A DNA stretch of 64,000 nt, from NCBI GenBank assembly GCA_039090855.1, contig CM077002.1, positions 87,982,194 to 88,046,193 on the forward strand. The letters run 5' to 3'. The notes below the pieces were generated by a model. That model made no database searches and had not been told where the DNA came from. It saw nothing but the letters and a program-made list of their open reading frames with translations. Position numbers and translations under genes: made by a program. Positions 9,477 through 19,408 of the stretch are shown in pieces. Source of the stretch: Macrothele yani. Its lineage: Eukaryota > Arthropoda > Arachnida > Araneae > Macrothelidae. The first letter of the stretch is position 1, and every line of letters begins with the position of its first letter.

Positions 9477-10476
9477 ACTCTTGGCATTCCCATGTCAACA
9501 AGTCCTATTTTTAATGTAACATTTCCTCCAAATACAAGGCTCAAATTCCGGTAGGATGATATTCTCAAATCATCACAATTTCCCTCTTTAATCACTAAAA
9601 CTGTTGTATGAATTATTCTATGAAATTCATTAACATTCCTTTAAAATATGAACACCAAAAAAAAAAAAAAAAAAAGCAACAACAACAACAACAAGGAACA
9701 CATTTCTTTCACCTCAACTCTAACATGCCAAGAACCTATACATACCATTCCAGTTATTCAAAATGCCAATACTTACAAATTACTCCTGAAATTTTTTTAA
9801 AATTTAAGTAAAAAGCCTGAACATTAAGAACCCCCAAAACACATGTCAACACCCCTTGGGAGTGGGCCTCTTCAAACGTTTTCATTCTGCTTTGTGGGCT
9901 AGTGCTCTCAACACCTGAGCTGCCTGCAGCAGAGTGAACCTAAGAGTCATTGCGATCAGTTTTAAACGTTTATACTATCAGAGCAACCGACTGAGACGAC
10001 TCTTAGGTTCACTCTGCTGCAAACAGCTGAGGTGTTGAGAGCACTAGCATTCCTGAGTATTCCCACAGAGCGGGTGAAAACGTTTGAAGAGGCCTGCTCC
10101 TGAGGATTGTTGATATGTGCTTTTAAGGTTCTTAATGTTAAGGTTTTTTAATTTAAATTAAAAAAAAATCCAAAAGTAGTTTGTATGTAAGTATTGGCAT
10201 TTCGAATAACTGGAATGGTATGCATGGGTTCTTGGCATGTTAGAGTTGAGATGAAAGAAATGTGTTCCTTGTTTGTTTTTTTGGTGTTCGTATGTTAAAG
10301 GAATGTTTTTTTATGAATTGCATAGGATATTAATACAATAGTTTTGGTGATTAAAGAGGGAGTTGTCATAAGTTGAGCATATTATCCTGCTGGAGGTTGG
10401 GCCTGGTATTAAAAAATTACATGCAGGAAATGTTATATTAAAAATAGGACTTGTTGGCATGAAGAATGCCAAGAGT
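9477..10476. repeat. 1-kb foldback with ~475-bp inverted arms
   Basis: Left arm 9477-9948 and right arm 9998-10476 are imperfect reverse complements; the inner 20 bp (agcagagtgaacctaagagt) pair perfectly across a 49-bp spacer. Examples further out: ctcttggcatt at 9478 against aatgccaagag near 10465, and cttcaaacgttttca near 9890 against its complement near 10080. No coding frame and no clear target duplication. The left arm contains an A-run followed by (CAA)n at about 9658-9695. It is a foldback-type MITE or an inverted duplication. Confidence 0.85.
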
Positions 10477-11161
10477 AAGTTTCCTACAGTATTGATGGTC
10501 TTAATTTGCACGTTTATTGTAGCATTGAAGGTTGAATACAAATATTTATCTGACATATCTTTATGTCCAAATTATTTGCATTATCACGCTTTGAGATCAA
10601 GATCAATTTTAGTGAACAATAATTTGTAGACAAGTTTTTAGGATTTTTTCCCAGAACATTTGGCAAAGGAATAAAGGTTGTAATTACTAGTAGTTTCTTT
10701 TCCTTTCATCTTCATTCTTCCTTTTTTCTTTGTACTTGTTTCTACATTATAGTTCTTGCTCATTTTCATGAGAAACTATTTTTTGTCCTTTAATCTGATA
10801 CACTGGAGTTTGTAGATAATTACTTAGAAATTTAAATTAAGACATTGTGTGAGGTGGTGTATTTGCTATGTAAAAGTTACAATTCCAGTCAATTCCCACC
10901 ATGAAATGCATTGCCCATGGGAATTAATCACAATGGGAAGGGAATGATTTTGGCAATTGTTTCATATCCAACAGGAATTTGAATTAGTCATAGTTGAAGA
11001 ATAAGTTGTGTTTTATTTTTATTTGTTTGTTTTTCATTCATTTCTTTTTTTAGTATTTTGTGTTGTAATGAAGCAGTGGAAAGTTATTATACTGGCAGAA
11101 ATAAGAAAATTTCTGTATCAACTTTTTCTTTTTGCTATCATGTCTTTTTTTTTTTTTATAG
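10477..11161. other. No recognisable feature (intron upstream of exon)
   Basis: AT-rich sequence without a gene or repeat I can name. The last 30 bases before 11162 are a T-rich tract ending atag, which is the polypyrimidine tract and acceptor of the following exon. Confidence 0.5.
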
Positions 11162-11258
11162 GTAAATATGAACTACTATGGGAGCCATCCTTTTTATATA
11201 TGTTTGGAGAGTGATGGAAATAGCCATGGTGTGCTTCTTCTGAATAGCAATTCAATGG
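11162..11258 (+). CDS. Exon of a GH31 alpha-glucosidase (lysosomal acid alpha-glucosidase / maltase-glucoamylase type)
   Basis: 97-nt exon flanked by a polypyrimidine tract plus AG (ends 11161) and a GT donor (11259). It encodes [16 protein letters not shown] and [11 protein letters not shown], which match the conserved N-terminal beta-sandwich segment of GH31 alpha-glucosidases (GAA has the equivalent YGSHPFYLALE...HGVFLLNSNAM). The enzyme hydrolyses terminal alpha-1,4-glucose from glycogen or maltose in the lysosome or gut. The exon starts in phase 0 and ends after one base of a codon; that G joins AT of the next exon to make Asp, the residue expected in the family (NSNAMD). The catalytic Asp exons are outside the window. 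GAA versus intestinal maltase cannot be decided from this fragment. Confidence 0.92.
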
Positions 11259-11326
11259 GTAATCTACCACTTATTTCATCACAAAAATTTGTGTTTTCTG
11301 TCTGTGCTAAAACTTTTGTTTTATGC

Positions 11327-11332
11327 AGACAG

Positions 11333-11385
<53 letters not shown>
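11327..11385 (+). repeat. (AG)n microsatellite
   Basis: Short caga/caca run leading into an uninterrupted ag dinucleotide tract, 70 bp into the large intron. Confidence 0.95.
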
Positions 11386-11493
11386 AGTAGTGAGAATACA
11401 CTTTGCGTGCTTTTTTACAGTCTTGTAATATTTTATTTTTACGTAATAATGTTCTATGTGAGATAGATCATGGTTGGTTTATTGAGGTTCTAG

Positions 11494-13086
11494 TACAAAA
11501 CACCAACAATCAAATTACCGACAGTTCAAAACGCCGATAGGCCGAAACACCCACAAATCATAACACCGACAAATCATAACACCGACAATCATAACACCGA
11601 CAGTTCAAAACACCGACAATCAGAACACTGACAAATCCTAACCGAGACAACCATAACACCGACAATTATATGGATTAATATAATTGTCCTGCGAGTAGAA
11701 GAACTTTATTCCGAGCGATGCAACAACAGAGTGGGTGGGAAAGGGGATGGCAACACCCAATCGATGGATGTGGTTACCCCTAGCGGTAAACGACGGAACT
11801 TCATACATTTTTATTCTGACCGATGGCAACATATTTTTATTCCGAGCGATGGCAACATCGGAGTGAATGAGTGGGAAGAGGGATGGATATGTCGATGCTT
11901 ATGTGCTGCCTCTAGCGATGAACGATGGAACTTTATTATTTTTATTACGAGAGATGTCAACATAGGAGTGGATGCACAAATGGCTGGATGATTGAAGGGG
12001 ATAACAACAACGAAATGATGCTTATGTGCTGCCCCTAGTGGTGAACGATGCAACTGCATAAATTTTTATTCCGACCGATGGAAACATATTTTAATTCCGA
12101 GCGAAGGCAACATCTGATTGGATGATTGGGAAGGGGGATGTGGTGTTGGATATGTCGATGCCTATGTGCTGGCCCTAGCGGTAAATGATGGAACTTTATT
12201 ATTTTTATTCCGAGAGATGGCAACATTGGAGTGGATGCACAAATAGGTGGGTGATAGAAGGGGATGACAACAACCAAACGAGGCTTATGTTCTGCCACTT
12301 GCGGTGAACGACAGAACTTTATAAATTGTTATTCTGAGTGATGGCAACATCTGAGTGCATAAGTAGGAAGGGGGATGCATAGGTGTTGGTTCTAGTACAT
12401 AAAAATATGTTGCCGTCGGTCGGAATAGAAATCAATGAAGTTCCTTCGTTCACCGCTAGGGGACATGAACATACACATATCCAACGCCTATGCATCCCCT
12501 TCCCACCCATCCACTCAGATGTTGCCATTGCTCGGAATTAAAATATGTTGCCAGATGTCGGAATAAAAATTTATACAGTTCTATTGTTCACCGCTAGGGG
12601 CAGCACATAAGCATCGACATATTCAACTCCTATGCATTCCAATTCACACCCATCCACTCAGATGTTGTCATATCTCGGAATAAAAATATGTTGCCGTCGG
12701 TCGGAATAGAAATGAATAAAGTTGCATCGTTCACCACTAGGGGGAAGCACATCTATTCGTTGGGTGTTGTCATCCCCAATTACCACCCACTGTGATTTTG
12801 CAATTGCTCGGAATAAAGTTCCTCTACTCGCCGGCTTAGAGTCCATATAATTGTCGGTGTTTTGAAATGTCGGTGTTATGATTGTCGATGTTTTGAACTG
12901 TCGGTGTTATGATTGTTGGTGTTATGATTTGTCGGTGTTTTGATTGTCGGTGTTTCGACATGTCGGCATTTTGAACTGTCGGTGTTTTGACTTGTTGGTG
13001 TTTTGACCTGTTGGTGTTTTGACCTGTCGGTGTTTTGACCTGTCGGTGTTTTGACCTGTCGGTGTTTTGATTGTTGGCGTTTTGAC
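11494..13086. repeat. Foldback satellite: minisatellite ends around inverted ~170-bp units
   Basis: Left end 11494-11668 is a run of aacaccgacaatcat-like units; right end 12852-13086 is the complement, with near-perfect 16-bp units (acctgtcggtgttttg). Inside, units with ttattccgagcgatggcaac and cccctagcggtgaacgatgg repeat on the plus strand from 11700 to about 12385 and then in reverse orientation from about 12400 to 12850. The boundary agrees in both arms (gacaattatatgg at 11659, ccatataattgtc at 12843). No transposase and no TA or 8-bp duplication is evident. It resembles a foldback (FB-like) transposon whose long termini are themselves tandem repeats. Short open frames here are by-products of the repeats. 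Confidence 0.85.
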
Positions 13087-14124
13087 CGGCATCAGTTTAT
13101 AGAAGTAGTAGTGTTATAATCAGATAATTTTGTTCATCAAGAAGTTAGAAGTGCTAGTTCATTGGTTTGTTTTGAAGATTCCACTGTAAATGAGAGAATT
13201 AGTGAAAATCATGTAGAAATAAATAATGAGTTTCCACTGAGCAAACCAATCTGCGATACACAGAAGCAACTTGGTACTGCACATACCCAAGTCTAAGCTG
13301 AGGTACATAGCATCATGGCAACAGTTGAGTGGCAATGGGGCTAAGCAGTTTCATGAATGTTCTCTTTTGGTAAATGTGGAAAAATTAAAATATAATTAAA
13401 CTTATTATACTAGTTGAAGCATCTAATGCCTTCTTGTAACAGTGACCATTCTAACATGGCAAGAGATTGATGTCAGCATTCATCATTTCTTCTTTTTTCT
13501 AAGACATAAATTAAGTTTTAGGAACTGATGAAGGATAAATCAGTGTATCTGAGTAAATCTTGCAAGGACTGCTAATTAAGGAGATGTGGTGGAGTTATTG
13601 CAGTCTTTCCTGTTCCCTTTGCACAATGACTAATTTTTGCCATCCTCTGGAACCATACCACTTTTCCATGCCACTTGAATGATTCTATGTAACTAGATGG
13701 CACCTATCCATCCATTCTACTCAGTCAGTTCAGCATTAATTTCATTATAACCTGCTGCTTTATCACACTTGAAAGGCATAATAGCATCTCTATCTTTATG
13801 ATCATGTATTACCCTCTCGTCATCATTAATTAATGTAATTGTCATCAATATGCATCTATTTCCTTGTGCTAAACAAGATCTTCAAGCTATTCACTCAATC
13901 AATTAAGTATGTATCTCGTATATATTGTATGTATATACAGTGCTTCAAAAAATACCATGCCCGGGGCATATAAATTATTGGCCTGGGCAGGCAAAAAGCA
14001 ATCTAGTTTCCTGGACTGGGCAACTAAATTTAAAACTAGAAAAGTTTTGAATAGAATTTCTTACTTTAAAGGCAGTCATCACATGCCATGATTCATTTCA
14101 CTGCTAATCACCAGAAGTTGTATT
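13087..14124. other. No gene recognised
   Basis: Intronic sequence. Around 13940-14030 there are several gc-rich palindromic bits (tgcccggggca, gcctgggcaggc, ctgggcaac) after tatacagtgcttc, which may be the subterminal region of a hAT-type element, but no second end was found. Confidence 0.35.
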
Positions 14125-14545
14125 ATTGCAGGGATCGCAGCATTCCTTCTTTTTCCTACTTTTTCAAAATCTGTCCTTATTTTCCTACTTTTTTGCAAAG
14201 CAAAATGCAATTTTTTTTTTTTTAATGACTTGTTTCGCCTTCTTGGTTTGTTAAAATGTTTTGTACGTGATTGCTTTGGCTGTCACGTCATCAGGTTACG
14301 CGTAGCTCGTCGGCAAAACACTGATGACGCAATGCGTTTCTGCTGGGTGAACTCCGGCGGCTGACGCCAATCACCGACAGCAGTTTTTTGAGGGAGGAGG
14401 AGTCTCAATCGAAACTAAAACATTGGCTTATGGTGTGTGCTCTGGAAAGTTTTATGCTTTGTGTTCTAAACCTGTAGGTTTGTGCATTTTGGATTGATCG
14501 ACGACGAACTGTTTGTAATCTGAAGTTCATGGAATTAAAGAAGGT
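14125..14545 (+). mobile_element. Possible 5' end of a hAT-type element
   Basis: Begins cagggatcgcagcattcc, the CAGGG start typical of hAT termini, followed by subterminal repeats of tcctactttt and a GC-richer segment (14280-14400) that contrasts with its surroundings. At 14528 a start codon reads MELKK and runs into a perfect donor context (aag|gtaaat), as if it were a first short exon. No transposase body follows. Could also be an unrelated insertion. Confidence 0.35.
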
Positions 14546-14831
14546 AAATACTTTTTTTTATAAACAATTTGGATTTTATTGATTGTATTATAAAATGAGA
14601 GTAATTGAAGTTTTTGTGTGTGAAAGTTTTAATTTCATGAATTTGGTATATATTCTGTACTGTTGGAAACATCAATATTTTATCGTGGATGTTTATAGGT
14701 AACTGAAAGATTTCATTTGCTTCGTTCTTAAAATGGAACAGACCAAACCATACTCTCTTTGACAAAGAATTCCCCTCCACCTACTCATAAAACGTGTGCC
14801 TATAGTGAGTAAAATGTTTTATAATCAAAAT

Positions 14832-14900
14832 GTATACCTGCCAACTACTACGGAATGCCTATAGTTTCTACAGATTTAGCTATTTGACTATGGAACTATG
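14832..14900 (+). mobile_element. Solo end resembling the 6-bp-duplication hAT family
   Basis: The phrase ctgccaactactacggaatg at 14837-14856, followed by a tacgg/actatgga-rich stretch, resembles the left ends of the elements at 34946 and 54949 (atgccaacaactacgga). No matching right end was found nearby, so this is a truncated end or chance similarity. Confidence 0.4.
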
Positions 14901-15176
14901 CAACTCACTGTCGAAACTACGGATTCTATGAATTTTCATTTTGTTTATTTTATTATTATTATTATTATTATTTATTTTGCTATTACAAAATACTGTTTGG
15001 GGACGGTATTTCATGTCTCAAAACTTTGGAAAATAGTAGTTAAACAGAGTAAAATTTTTTGTCTTAATTGCATTTTTTCCCCCGATGTGCTTGTTTCCAG
15101 TATTCTTGTTAAATGTAATTTTAAATCAGTGTAAAACTAAAGAGAATTGGGGGGAGGAGGTCGTTTTCCGTCTGGT

Positions 15177-15222
15177 GATGTTTAGAAGCAAATATGTTCC
15201 GTCATATTTGCTTCTAAACATC
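15177..15222. repeat. Perfect 20-bp hairpin at the head of tandem array A
   Basis: Arms 15177-15196 and 15203-15222 are exact reverse complements around the 6-nt loop ttccgt. The second arm is the start of an array unit (cttctaaacatccaattga), so the first arm is an inverted scrap of the same unit. Confidence 0.9.
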
Positions 15223-15860
15223 CAATTGAAAAAATGGTTTTCCATTTGATTCAATTTATGTCGAAGACTGTTTTAGGTATAATAACTTTTTTATGTTACA
15301 CATAGATTTTCCTCTAGGGCGTAAAAGTAAATTAGGTTTTCTTTGATATCTCTGCTTCTAAAATTCAGATTTGAAAAATTCTTTCTTCAGCGGATACAGC
15401 TCCTGATGGGAAATCTTTTGCATGTAATATCTCATTTTTGGTAAAAATGGTTTGGCCACCAGGGGGCGTAAGTGTTAATTTCTGCTTCTGATGTATTTAC
15501 AGCAAAATCTGAGCTTCTAAAATGTTGACTGAAAAAAATTTCTTTTGTGGACCAATATCACTCATGTTGGTAAATCATTTTGATTTTTTCTTAAAATAAT
15601 GCATGGTTTCTCCGCCATGGGGGGCATAGATGTATATCTTGTTTTTATCAATGTCTCTACTTCTAAGAGTCTGATTTGAAAAATTCCATCTTTGTTGGAT
15701 AGTGTTTCCGGTGCGAAACGTTTTTCGTATAATTTCAAAATTTTCAAGTAGTTTATAAACTTTCTGCTAGGAATCGTTTAGGTAAATTACGTTTTCCCCG
15801 ATATCTATGCTTCTAAAACACCGATTTGAAAAATGCTTCCTTTGCTTTAATTATTTACTC
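15223..15860 (+). repeat. Degenerate ~150-bp tandem array A with CTCF-like core
   Basis: Diverged units, each with cttctaaaa...gatttgaaaaattc..., a ttgcatataatttc-like block, and a gc-rich core followed by ataaatgtaaa. Cores start near 15311, 15456, 15612 and 15763, i.e. about 150 bp apart. The best core (15456-15468) reads ccaccagggggcg, matching the CTCF consensus. Outside the core the units are AT-rich. No coding potential. Confidence 0.8.
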
Positions 15861-16167
15861 TTTAAGTTACTCTGTAATTTAATTTATTCAATGTTTCTAT
15901 TGTAGCAGTTAAACAAATAAATAAAAAAACAAAAAACAAAAAAACTTATCAATTTTTTTTGTGCATCATATTTTTTACCTTTTGACTGTTGTTAAAAAAA
16001 AAAAAGTTTCCTTTTTTTTCGTCCTCGTGAAGAACACTTTTCAATACATTATATTCTGAAGGATTTGTAGTTATGTACAAACTATTGTATTACACAATTC
16101 CTTACCCTCATTGCTATAAAAACTTCATTTATGGAACTGATGTTTCTTTCACATTCTCTGGTTAATA
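15861..16167. other. AT-rich spacer
   Basis: A- and T-rich sequence with several homopolymer runs and an (aaacaa)-like tract at 15915-15945. No feature recognised up to the Tc1 terminus. Confidence 0.5.
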
Positions 16168-17598
16168 CACTGGCGGAAAGTGAAAAAAGAACACCAAGAA
16201 GGAATTGGCGGACGATCATGAAATTTACATATGTTACTGGGGTCGAGTTTACGTAGGTGTGATGTTAATTTTGGGACCAACCGGTGAGCGCTTACGCCAC
16301 AGCACGGCATAATATGCAAATTATCATCGGTGTTATTTAAGGAGTATGGCGAAGTGAATGTAATCAGTCGTCAGCGTACGGACACGTGCGAAGACCCTGA
16401 AGAAGCTGAAATGCCTGGACATGGAAGACGTGTACGATTTCAGCAGTTATCGGACTTTGAGCGAGGTCGTCTAGTCGGACTCCGCGAGGCCAGGTGGTCG
16501 TATCGTCGTATTGCGGAGCGAATTGGACGGGAAGTATCGGTGGTGGTACGATGGTGGCGTAGATGGTCCGAGGAACATTCCCACACGAGAAGGCGTGGAA
16601 CCAGTAGTCACAGACGGACTGATGAGCGGACCGATCGACGCATAAGAAGAGCGGCGTTGTCAAGCAGAACATCCACTGCGACGCAAATCCGTGCTGCCGT
16701 TGCACCTGAGGGGACTGTGCAAACAATCCGCAACCATCTACTGGATGCAGGACTACGTGCTTGTGTGCCTCTGGCATGTGTACCTCTGACTCCAGCCTAC
16801 CACCAGGAACGGCTGCAGTGGTGTCGCCAACGCCTGCACTGGAGAACGCAATGGCGATTTGTCGCGTTCAGCGATGAAAACAGATTCTGCTTGGGAGCCT
16901 GTGATGGCCGTATGCGTGTTCGCAGACGCACAGGGGAGCGTCTCCACCATTCTTTCATCCGCCAGCGACACACAGGGTCTACACCTGGTCTCCTGGTGTG
17001 GGGAGCGAACAGCTATCACTCCCGTACACAACTAGTGTTTGTACCGGGTACGTTAAACAGCACCTCCTACATCAACAACATCATTCAGCCCGTTGTTGTG
17101 CCATTTGTAAGGTCGGTCCATCGTGGTGTTTTCCAGCAAGATAACACATGCCCACACATGGCACGTGCAATGCAACACGCACTTCAGGGTGTGAGACAAC
17201 TTCCATGGCCTGCACGTTCACCGGATTTGTTCCCCATTAAGCACGTGTGGGATTTTATGGGACAACGACTTATCCAGTCTCCAAGGCCAGCCACGACCAC
17301 CCCGAATTTACGCATCCAGGTTGAGGATGCTTGGAACTCAATACCCCAAACTTATATCCAACATCTGTACGACAGACTCCATGCCAGAATTGCACAGTGT
17401 GACGCAGTTCATGGCGGTTCAACCTCGTACTAACCATGTTACATGGAAATGTTATTTTTCAGTTTACCAGCAAATACAGCTGTATTTTGCCATATTGTTT
17501 TGATCACGTTATCCTCTGTATTCCGTTATTATGCTGTATAAATTTCGTTGGTATCAGACGTCTCCTTCTTGGTGTTCTTTTTTCACTTTCCGCCAGTG
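16168..17598 (+). mobile_element. Tc1-like transposon with identical terminal repeats
   Basis: The first 36 bp and the reverse complement of the last 36 bp are identical (starting cactggcggaaagtgaaaaa), flanked by TA on both sides (16166-16167, 17599-17600). The 1,431-bp size and a single uninterrupted transposase frame mark it as the youngest DNA transposon in the window. Confidence 0.95.
16411..17433 (+). CDS. Tc1-like transposase, full-length but with mutated catalytic Glu
   Basis: 340-codon frame from the ATG at 16411 (the usual Tc1 length; an in-frame ATG at 16330 lies upstream but adds sequence unlike Tc1 proteins). Domains in order: two helix-turn-helix units (LSDFERGRLVGLREARWSYR, then IRRAALSSRTSTATQIRAAV), catalytic core with first Asp in AFSDENRF, second Asp in FQQDNTCPH, and SPDLFPIKHVWD at the third site. 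Tc1 proteins have Glu there (PIEHVWD); here codon 17239-17241 is AAG (Lys), one transition from GAG. I count 32 residues between the second Asp and this Lys, two fewer than DD34E. It should bind its terminal repeats but not cut. Expression is unknown. Confidence 0.93.
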   Translation: MPGHGRRVRFQQLSDFERGRLVGLREARWSYRRIAERIGREVSVVVRWWRRWSEEHSHTRRRGTSSHRRTDERTDRRIRRAALSSRTSTATQIRAAVAPEGTVQTIRNHLLDAGLRACVPLACVPLTPAYHQERLQWCRQRLHWRTQWRFVAFSDENRFCLGACDGRMRVRRRTGERLHHSFIRQRHTGSTPGLLVWGANSYHSRTQLVFVPGTLNSTSYINNIIQPVVVPFVRSVHRGVFQQDNTCPHMARAMQHALQGVRQLPWPARSPDLFPIKHVWDFMGQRLIQSPRPATTTPNLRIQVEDAWNSIPQTYIQHLYDRLHARIAQCDAVHGGSTSY

Positions 17599-18240
17599 TA
17601 TAATGTATAGGAATTATTGCTATGGCTGTGAAAGGGGTTCAAGTCCTTTAGATGAGATTTTCTGTCATCGTTTGTTTTGTTTTGTTTTTTAATATGAACT
17701 CTAAAACCGCAAAAATGATTGCTGAAGATTTTACTTATTTATTGAAAATAAAATCTAGAAACAAAAGTGCGTTTCTTTTTAGTATTTTTTTAAAAGATGG
17801 TGGCAAAATTCTGGTGCTATTCTCTTCAGTTTCATATAACGTTTCTCCAAAAAATTATTATTTTTTATTTCAGCTGAGGCCTGAGGCCCCTCCCACAATG
17901 CGATAGTTGTGGAGCCTATCAGTATGCCACTGTCTCCAACTGTAGGTTGAAGCATTTATGCTCTGAATTTTAGTTAACTTACTTTTACCCAGTTACCTCA
18001 GTAAAAAGAGTCTGATTTCAATGAAATTTTATATTACATTATTGGTGCATATTGATGATAGCATGTTAAGATACTTGTTTTACATAGCATAACTGCAACA
18101 TGTTGAGTCTGCTGAACTTTTTAATAAAAATGCAACCGCTTATTATTGATGAATCATTAATATTACTTTTCAGAGGGAGATACTTCAGAAAAAGAGGGTT
18201 TCAAATATTTTTACTCTTCAAAAATTCCAGAGTGGACATT
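17599..18240. other. No gene recognised
   Basis: AT-rich intron sequence between two Tc1 elements; no motif I can support. Confidence 0.5.
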
Positions 18241-19373
18241 TCTTGAAGGGAATTGGCTAATATTTATGCATAGCATACTACATAGTGGGCCAATCCATGC
18301 GTTGAATATCTTCACTCTCCAACAGCTCTGTGACAGCCACTGTACGATGAGGTGTAGCGTTGTCGTCCATGAAGAGGAGCTCAGGACCCACAGCACCTCT
18401 TAACAGACGCATGTGAGGCAGGAGAACCTCGGTACAATAGCGGACACCAGTAACTGAACCTCCTTGGAAGATGTGGAGGTCAGTACGGCTACCAAGCATG
18501 ATACCGCCCCAAATGAGAACTCCACCACCTCCAAACCGGTCCCTTTCGATGATGTTGAAGGTGTGATTGCATGTTCCCTGCTCTCTCCAGATGTGTATAC
18601 GTCCAAAATCGCTCGTCAGACTAAATCGGCTCTCATCCATAAAGAGAACTCAACCCCATTGCTGATGTGTCCAGTTCCTTGTGTTCCTGGCACCACAGAA
18701 ACTGCCATCTCCGATGAGCAGGCGTTAATGGCACACACTGTACTGGTCGTCGTGCAAATAGACGACCTTTGTGCAGCCTCCTGGCCACGGTAAAACGCGA
18801 TAACGGAGGTCCAGTTGTCTGTTGCATGTGCCTTGCGATTTCTCCTGCTGTCTGCCGTCTGTCTCTTCTCGCCTGTAGGACAATATACCGGTCGTCCGTC
18901 GCCATAGTTGCTCGTGGACGACCACTGCTAAACTCTCGGACAGCTGTTCCTGTCGTTTGAAATGCTTTCCAAGCTCGTGAAACGATGCTGTGAGCGATCC
19001 CGAACTCCTCAGCCACACTAGTCACATTTTGACCTTCTTCCAACTTCCCAATGATGAGACCTCGGGTAAAGTCATTCAGATGTCGTCTACTGGATTGCCT
19101 ATTGGCCATATCACACGGTGGCAGCAACTCGATGTCGTTGAAACCGATATACACCGTGCAATAGCTTTCACTGAATTGCTGAGCGTACACCGCCCATGTG
19201 CTTTATACCCTTCAGACCCCCTCCCCTCCACGTCATGCTGCATATATGCGCATTGTCTGCTGTACCGGATCCTAGTCTATCTCCTGAGTGGTCTTACGGT
19301 CCATTCTACCTGCTCGTTTCGCTGTTATGCATGCTAATTTCTCCTCTTCATCCTTAATTTTTGCACACTGGTG
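18241..19373 (-). mobile_element. 3'-truncated Tc1-like transposon
   Basis: The 5' terminus is at 19373, reading caccagtgtgcaaaaattaa on the minus strand and followed outside by TA (19374-19375). The 3' end is lost: similarity to Tc1 stops at about 18280, just after the second catalytic Asp region. The matching terminal repeat is absent. Confidence 0.8.
18278..19106 (-). pseudogene. Tc1-like transposase, frameshifted and lacking its C-terminus
   Basis: Frame 19190-18633 has the N-terminal part, starting at MANRQSSRRHLNDFTRGLII (Met at about 19106) with helix-turn-helix segments and GRPRATMATDDRYIVLQARR. Frame 18640-18278 continues with MDESRFSLTSDFGRIHIWRE (first catalytic Asp), GGGGVLIWGGI, and LLFMDDNATPHRT (second Asp). 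It ends at RMDWPTM where family members read RMDWPARSPDLNPIEH, so the catalytic Glu and C-terminus are missing. One frameshift at about 18636. Confidence 0.85.
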
Positions 19374-19408
19374 TATTATGCTCTAGATCCAGATGCTGGA
19401 AACATGTA

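Noticed and set aside
11638..12846. Several 60-90-codon open frames inside the foldback satellite
   Set aside because: They repeat with the units, exist on both strands and carry no domain; they are by-products of the tandem repeat.
12852..13086. CRISPR-like regular repeats
   Set aside because: Units are contiguous 16-mers with no unique spacers, mirrored at the other end of a foldback; the context is eukaryotic.
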